A DNA stretch of 8,757 nucleotides, taken from assembly GCA_029932425.1 (NCBI GenBank), contig JAOZQC010000018.1:6324-15080 (forward strand), given 5' to 3'. The DNA comes from Planctomycetota bacterium (GTDB taxonomy: Bacteria; Planctomycetota; JAJSAM01). Below, piece after piece: positions 5,437 through 8,757 of this stretch. Under the pieces are notes generated by a model that saw nothing but the letters and a program-made list of their open reading frames with translations, ran no database searches and was not told where the DNA came from. Numbering within the stretch: position 1 is the stretch's first letter; each line of letters starts with the position of its first letter. A program made the position numbers and the translations under genes.

Positions 5437-5859
5437 TCAGCGGAGGACGGCCAGGGGCCAGGCGGTGCCGAGGTCGAGGTCCTCGAGGACGGGGAGGAGG
5501 AGGTCCGGCTCCGCGAGGTCCTCCCGGGGCAGGGCGCGCAGCTCGGCCGTGGTGAACTTCCGGAGCTCCCGGATTCCGGGGCCGGGAGCCGCCCGGCCCC
5601 CCACGTCGGAGGCCCGGAAGACGAAGTACAACCCGCGGACGTCGGAATCCCCCCCCGTCTCGTAGATGCCGGTGAGGTCCGCGAGCAGGATCTCGAGGCC
5701 GGTCTGCTCCCGGGCCAGCCGCCGGGCGGCCTCTCCCAGGCGCTCGCGGGGGCGGATCCCGCCCCCGGGGAGGTGCCAGGCGCGGCCCTCCCCCCGGGCC
5801 GCCCAGAAGCCCGGGCGCCCCCCGATCACCACGCGGACCCCCACGGCGACCGCGCTCAA
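5437..5859 (-). CDS. Nudix-family hydrolase-like protein with incomplete Nudix box
   Basis: A 140-residue protein, the normal size of a single Nudix domain; such enzymes cleave nucleoside diphosphates linked to another moiety. The start chosen is TTG at 5859-5857. It overlaps the upstream TGA stop as TTGA and is preceded by GGAGG at 5 nt. No ATG or better start lies nearby. The domain begins at once with SAVAVGVRVVI (2-12). The Nudix box runs from Gly33 to Leu55: G-x5-E39-x7-R47, but Leu48 replaces the first Glu of the canonical RE, Glu51 is kept, and Gln52 replaces the second Glu of EE, followed by TGL. GDP-mannose mannosyl hydrolases also have RL in place of RE, so activity is possible but uncertain. 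The later segment GLYFVFRASD (76-85), then IRELRKFTTAEL (96-107), is the usual Nudix C-terminal half. It is third in the minus-strand operon. Confidence 0.83.
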   Translation of the reverse strand: MSAVAVGVRVVIGGRPGFWAARGEGRAWHLPGGGIRPRERLGEAARRLAREQTGLEILLADLTGIYETGGDSDVRGLYFVFRASDVGGRAAPGPGIRELRKFTTAELRALPREDLAEPDLLLPVLEDLDLGTAWPLAVLR

Positions 5860-6992
5860 GAGAGCCTCCGGAGCTCCCCGGGCAGCGAGCGGATCCGTTC
5901 CACCGCCCGGGCCTCGTTCTCGCGGACTCGCGAGAGAAGCCCGGCCGCCCGCTCGCGGGCCTCCGGCGACTCGAGCTTCCCCGGGTCCGGGACCTCGTCG
6001 GTGAGGAGGCACTCCGCCGCCTCGGCGAGGAAGCCCGTCCCCCAGATCCCGCCCGCGGGATCGGGATTGTGGATCTCGCGGTAGAGGAGGGAGGCGGCCT
6101 CCACCGGCTCGCGGTGTTCCGGGGGGAGGGCCCGGGCGATGGCTTCGAGGAACCGCCACGCGCCGATCCGGGCCGCGGCGAGGGACGGGAGCAGATCGCC
6201 GAGGAGGACCTCCGCGGCTTCTCCGGAGATCCGGTCCTCCCGGAGGTCGCCGGCGAAGGCGTCCCAGGCGGCGAGGCCGGTCGTCCACGGCCCCTCGCCT
6301 TCCCGGGTGAGGAGCATGATCATGGTCTCGAGTCCCACGCGGCAGAGGTCCTCGAGGGACCGGACGGGTCCCCCCCCCTCCACCGTGATCCGGAGGAAGG
6401 GGGCCGGGCCGCTCTCCCACCACCCCTCGCTCCACTCCTCCTCGAAGAGGGCGAAGGGGACCCGGCGGGGGGGGGCGAGGGCGGGCGTGAACTCCACCAC
6501 TTCCGCCTTCCGGTCCACCCCCGTCACGAGCCCGGGGCCGTCACGGGTGCCCGCCACCACCGCGGCCCCCCGGTTCAGCGTGACCTCCACGCCGCCCAGG
6601 GCGGGGCCGAAGGGGCCGCCCGTGGCCGCCCGCGCCGAGAGGCCGGCCACGGCCAGGGCCGCGAGGAAGGTGTTCACCGGCGAGTGGCGCAGCGCTCCGC
6701 GGGGATCCTCCCGGGAGTAGACGACACGGAACGCCTCGCCGGAGGCTCCGAGGAGGAGGGGGTAGGGATGCCTCCGGCCGTACCGGGCCCCGAGCCCGAA
6801 GGCCAGGGCCGCCCAGGGATGCAGGGCGGGGACCCCGTCCAGGAGCTCGCCCGCCCGGGGCGGATGCCGGGCGTCCGGCCCGGTCTTCGCCCGGGCGGCC
6901 CCCGCCGCCTCCCGGCTCGCGGCGGCCACGCTGTCCGCGAGGATGTCGCGGAAGCGGAAGAGGAACGAGCGCCGGCTGATCTCCCTGGCCAC
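5856..6992 (-). CDS. Uncharacterised protein, possibly a degenerate papain-fold (BtrH/C39-like) protein
   Basis: A 378-residue protein that I do not firmly recognise. Residues 54-120 (VPALHPWAALAFGL, then YPLLLGASGEAFRVVY at 77-92) and 134-225 (GGVEVTLNRGAAVVAG at 133-148, GLVTGVD at 154-160, RVPFALFEEEW at 177-187, APFLRI at 197-202) recall the order seen in BtrH/C39-like papain-fold proteins: a helix, then a 'GxSGxAFR' segment, then a strand giving access to a cleft. The Cys expected in the first helix is absent (only Cys217 and Cys328 exist), so a peptidase reaction is unlikely. Residues 230-378 are helical, with YREIHNPDPAGGIWG at 304-318. The GTG start lies 9 nt after the in-frame TAG of the upstream peptidase gene and has no Shine-Dalgarno sequence, so coupling is likely. 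The stop overlaps the Nudix start. Confidence 0.7.
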   Translation of the reverse strand: MAREISRRSFLFRFRDILADSVAAASREAAGAARAKTGPDARHPPRAGELLDGVPALHPWAALAFGLGARYGRRHPYPLLLGASGEAFRVVYSREDPRGALRHSPVNTFLAALAVAGLSARAATGGPFGPALGGVEVTLNRGAAVVAGTRDGPGLVTGVDRKAEVVEFTPALAPPRRVPFALFEEEWSEGWWESGPAPFLRITVEGGGPVRSLEDLCRVGLETMIMLLTREGEGPWTTGLAAWDAFAGDLREDRISGEAAEVLLGDLLPSLAAARIGAWRFLEAIARALPPEHREPVEAASLLYREIHNPDPAGGIWGTGFLAEAAECLLTDEVPDPGKLESPEARERAAGLLSRVRENEARAVERIRSLPGELRRLS

Positions 6993-7001
6993 GCGGGGAG
7001 G

Positions 7002-8573
7002 CTACATCTTCTTCTTCACCGCCTCCACGAACTCCTCGTTCATCTTGTCGAGGTCGATCCCCTCGAAGGCCTTCTCCAGGGCTCGCTTCACCACCGGGCT
7101 TGGGCCCATCCCCATCCCCGGGAAGCCTCCCCCGCCGTTCCGCTTCTGCTCGAGCCACCCCTTCTGCATCTCGCGGAAGAAGATCTCCGGAACCTGGCGG
7201 TAGCGCTCGTTCCGGGTGATGTTCTTGAGCCAGGTGGCGAACGCCCAGCCCTCGGCGTAGCAGAGGTTCGCCCGCGCCATGTACTGGGCGTGGCTCAGGT
7301 GGATGAACTCCTTGATGGGGATGAGCTTTCCCGTGGCCGCCGCCGTCTTGACCACGGAGTAGCGCATGGGGTGCCGCTTCAGGAACTTCATCCGCTTCCC
7401 CGCGGGCTGGACGCAGAAGAAGTACTCGGCGAAGCCCTCGTTGAACCAGACCGGCGGGTTGTGCTTCAGGAGGGAGTAGTAGATGAACTGGTGGAAACCC
7501 TCGTGGTGCAGGACGCCGAGGGTCTGCTTGTCCGGCTTCTTGCTGCGGGAGAGGTCCGGCAGCACGAACTCGTCCGTGCCGTTCGACCAGTACCCGGCGG
7601 AACCCATGGGGCCGCCGTAGTGGTGGTACTCGTCCATCTCCCGGCAGACCCGGACCACCATGCACTCCTTCAAGGGCTCCACGGGGGGGAAGACCTTCTG
7701 GTAGGCGTACTCCCGCATCCACTCGATCTGCTCCGCCACGAACCAGGCCAGGCGGTCGTCGCAGTTGTAGATGATGAGGTAGTAGGGGGTGTCGATGAAC
7801 CGCCAGGTCCCCACCAGGGACTTCTTGATCCGCTCCCGCTTCTCCGGGTCGAGAAGCGGCTTGTTCTTCCACCGGGCCCGCCCCCGCTTCCGGATGTCCT
7901 CCTCCTCCACGGGCCTGGCCTCTCCGAAGCGGAAGCTGCGGATCGAGGCCAGGAAGGGCCCCTTCAGCTTCTTGGCCTGGTTCCCGGGACAGGTGTAGAG
8001 GATCAGGTACTCCTCGTCCCCCCGCCGGACGATCCCCGCCATCCGGAACGCTCCCGGGAAGCGCATCCGGGGGAGGGGCGGCATCTCGTGCGTGTAGATC
8101 TCCCCCTCGATCTTCCCGAACTTCACCTTCTTCGGCTTGCCGAGGGGGGGGATGGTGAGCTCCCGGCCGGTCCGCTGCGCGATCCGCTCGAGCTGCGCCT
8201 TCCAGCGGTCGAGGATCTGCCCGAGGTAGTCCTTGCCGTCCCGGGGAGGGGGAGGGCCGAAGCGGCGGGGAATCGGTATCCCGGGCGAGTCGGACCCCGC
8301 TTCCTCCGAACCGGGGGTCGTCTCTCCTCCCCCCACGGAGAAACGGCAGATGTCGAGGGTGGCGAAGTCCCTCTTCCGATCCGACTTGAACTTTGCCACG
8401 ATCGTCGTCTCGCCGGGCTGGGTGGGGGTCTGGGTCCACCCCGGGAGGATGTTGATCGAGTAGCCGTGCCGCTGGTCGCGGTAGGTCTTGGCCCGGGCCG
8501 TGCCTGCGGAGACGCCCACCACGAGCGCCGTGAGGACCAGGAGGGCGGCGGGCAGGCGGAATCGGTGGCGCAT
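7002..8573 (-). CDS. Secreted zinc metallopeptidase-like protein, DUF1570 / gluzincin type
   Basis: A 523-residue exported protein. The signal peptide has a basic start (RHRFR), a hydrophobic core (8-22) and a probable cleavage after ARA (26-28). Residues 30-220 form an N-terminal domain opening with HGYSINILPGW (36-46). The catalytic part follows: HHEGFH (356-361) is a zinc-binding HExxH with His357, Glu358 and His361. WFNEGFAEYF (376-385) supplies the third ligand, probably Glu379, 18 residues after His361, as in gluzincins. This HEGFH / NEGFAEY pair and the following helical region (YAEGWAFATWL, 439-449) are typical of DUF1570 proteins, which are common in Planctomycetota. The substrate is unknown; the site of action is outside the cytoplasmic membrane. 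The ATG at 8573 has GGAG 6 nt upstream. It is the first gene of the minus-strand operon. A Gly/Met/Pro-rich loop (480-490) precedes the C-terminal helix. Confidence 0.88.
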   Translation of the reverse strand: MRHRFRLPAALLVLTALVVGVSAGTARAKTYRDQRHGYSINILPGWTQTPTQPGETTIVAKFKSDRKRDFATLDICRFSVGGGETTPGSEEAGSDSPGIPIPRRFGPPPPRDGKDYLGQILDRWKAQLERIAQRTGRELTIPPLGKPKKVKFGKIEGEIYTHEMPPLPRMRFPGAFRMAGIVRRGDEEYLILYTCPGNQAKKLKGPFLASIRSFRFGEARPVEEEDIRKRGRARWKNKPLLDPEKRERIKKSLVGTWRFIDTPYYLIIYNCDDRLAWFVAEQIEWMREYAYQKVFPPVEPLKECMVVRVCREMDEYHHYGGPMGSAGYWSNGTDEFVLPDLSRSKKPDKQTLGVLHHEGFHQFIYYSLLKHNPPVWFNEGFAEYFFCVQPAGKRMKFLKRHPMRYSVVKTAAATGKLIPIKEFIHLSHAQYMARANLCYAEGWAFATWLKNITRNERYRQVPEIFFREMQKGWLEQKRNGGGGFPGMGMGPSPVVKRALEKAFEGIDLDKMNEEFVEAVKKKM

Positions 8574-8757
8574 GGGTTTCTCCGTGCGTGGTCGACCGGG
8601 ATTCTATACGAACATCGGCGCCCGGAGTGCCGTTCCAAAAGAAGAAGATCCCGTGCCGGATGTTCCCGCAAATCCGGATTACCGACCTTCCGGTTCCTCG
8701 CCCGGCTTTCGGATGGGGCGGGAGCCGGCGCCGGCGGCGCCCGCCGCGGAGCGGCGA
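8574..8757 (-). promoter_or_regulatory. Upstream region of the peptidase operon with a -10-like element
   Basis: This is one of the few AT-richer patches of the window. On the minus strand TATAGAAT (8608-8601) is a good -10-like box about 28 nt before the peptidase ATG. TTGGAA (8638-8633) could be a -35 but lies about 24 nt away, which is too far, and no better -35 is visible. A perfect 10-bp palindrome AATCCGGATT (8671-8680) might be part of an operator. I see no gene in the last 100 bp; a feature starting beyond the edge cannot be excluded. Confidence 0.35.

Noticed and set aside
6930..6992. Twin-arginine (Tat) signal SRRSFL at the N-terminus of the uncharacterised protein
   Set aside because: The motif is followed by a charged stretch (RFRDILAD) with no hydrophobic core or cleavage site, so export by this route is not supported.
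6541..8439. Minus-strand open frame of over 600 codons
   Set aside because: It is a shadow of the metallopeptidase and the following gene: low complexity, Arg/Pro/Gly-rich, and crossing two real gene boundaries.
8724..8735. 12-bp palindrome GCCGGCGCCGGC near the right edge
   Set aside because: It is built only of G and C in a GC-rich low-complexity run, so symmetry by chance is likely.

Overview
The window is very GC-rich bacterial DNA (over 70% G+C by eye, with strong G/C preference at third codon positions). The set of families points to a high-GC, probably uncultured lineage: a DUF1570-type secreted metallopeptidase, a two-helix 'holin'-named membrane protein and a double YbjQ cassette. 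Planctomycetota or a neighbouring phylum is my best guess. This is inference from family composition only; no rRNA or phylogenetic marker is present. I see no mobile element, CRISPR array, tRNA or rRNA.

Layout. Positions 1-210 (minus) hold the N-terminus of a secreted HEAT-repeat-like protein that runs off the edge. A short divergent spacer follows, then a tight plus-strand operon (298-1848): a soluble YbjQ/UPF0145 protein, a membrane-anchored YbjQ paralogue, and a PrsW-type intramembrane protease that overlaps it by 4 bp. It converges, across a nested GC hairpin, on a small two-helix membrane protein (1939-2220, minus). A 508-bp stretch without an intact gene (2221-2728) carries a likely short-chain dehydrogenase relic and, just before the next gene, a strong palindrome. 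The next gene (2729-4309, plus) encodes an unusual diguanylate cyclase: two receiver-like domains without phospho-acceptor, an apparently intact GGDEF domain with I-site, and a C-terminal PDZ-like domain.

The rest is on the minus strand. Transcription starts near 8600 and runs through a secreted zinc metallopeptidase (8573-7002), an unrecognised protein that may be a degenerate papain-fold protein (6992-5856) and a Nudix protein with a partly degenerate Nudix box (5859-5437). These three are packed with gaps of 9 bp or overlaps of 4 bp. After a 116-bp gap comes a class I SAM-methyltransferase-like protein with an atypical motif I (5320-4370).

Working together. The YbjQ-YbjQ-PrsW set looks like one functional unit at the membrane, with soluble and anchored forms of the same fold beside an intramembrane protease. 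The GGDEF-PDZ protein is probably a stand-alone c-di-GMP signalling node controlled by protein-protein contacts rather than phosphorylation. The peptidase/unknown/Nudix genes are co-transcribed, but I cannot derive a shared pathway. The most unusual items are the GGDEF-PDZ architecture with its upstream palindrome and the YbjQ/PrsW operon.
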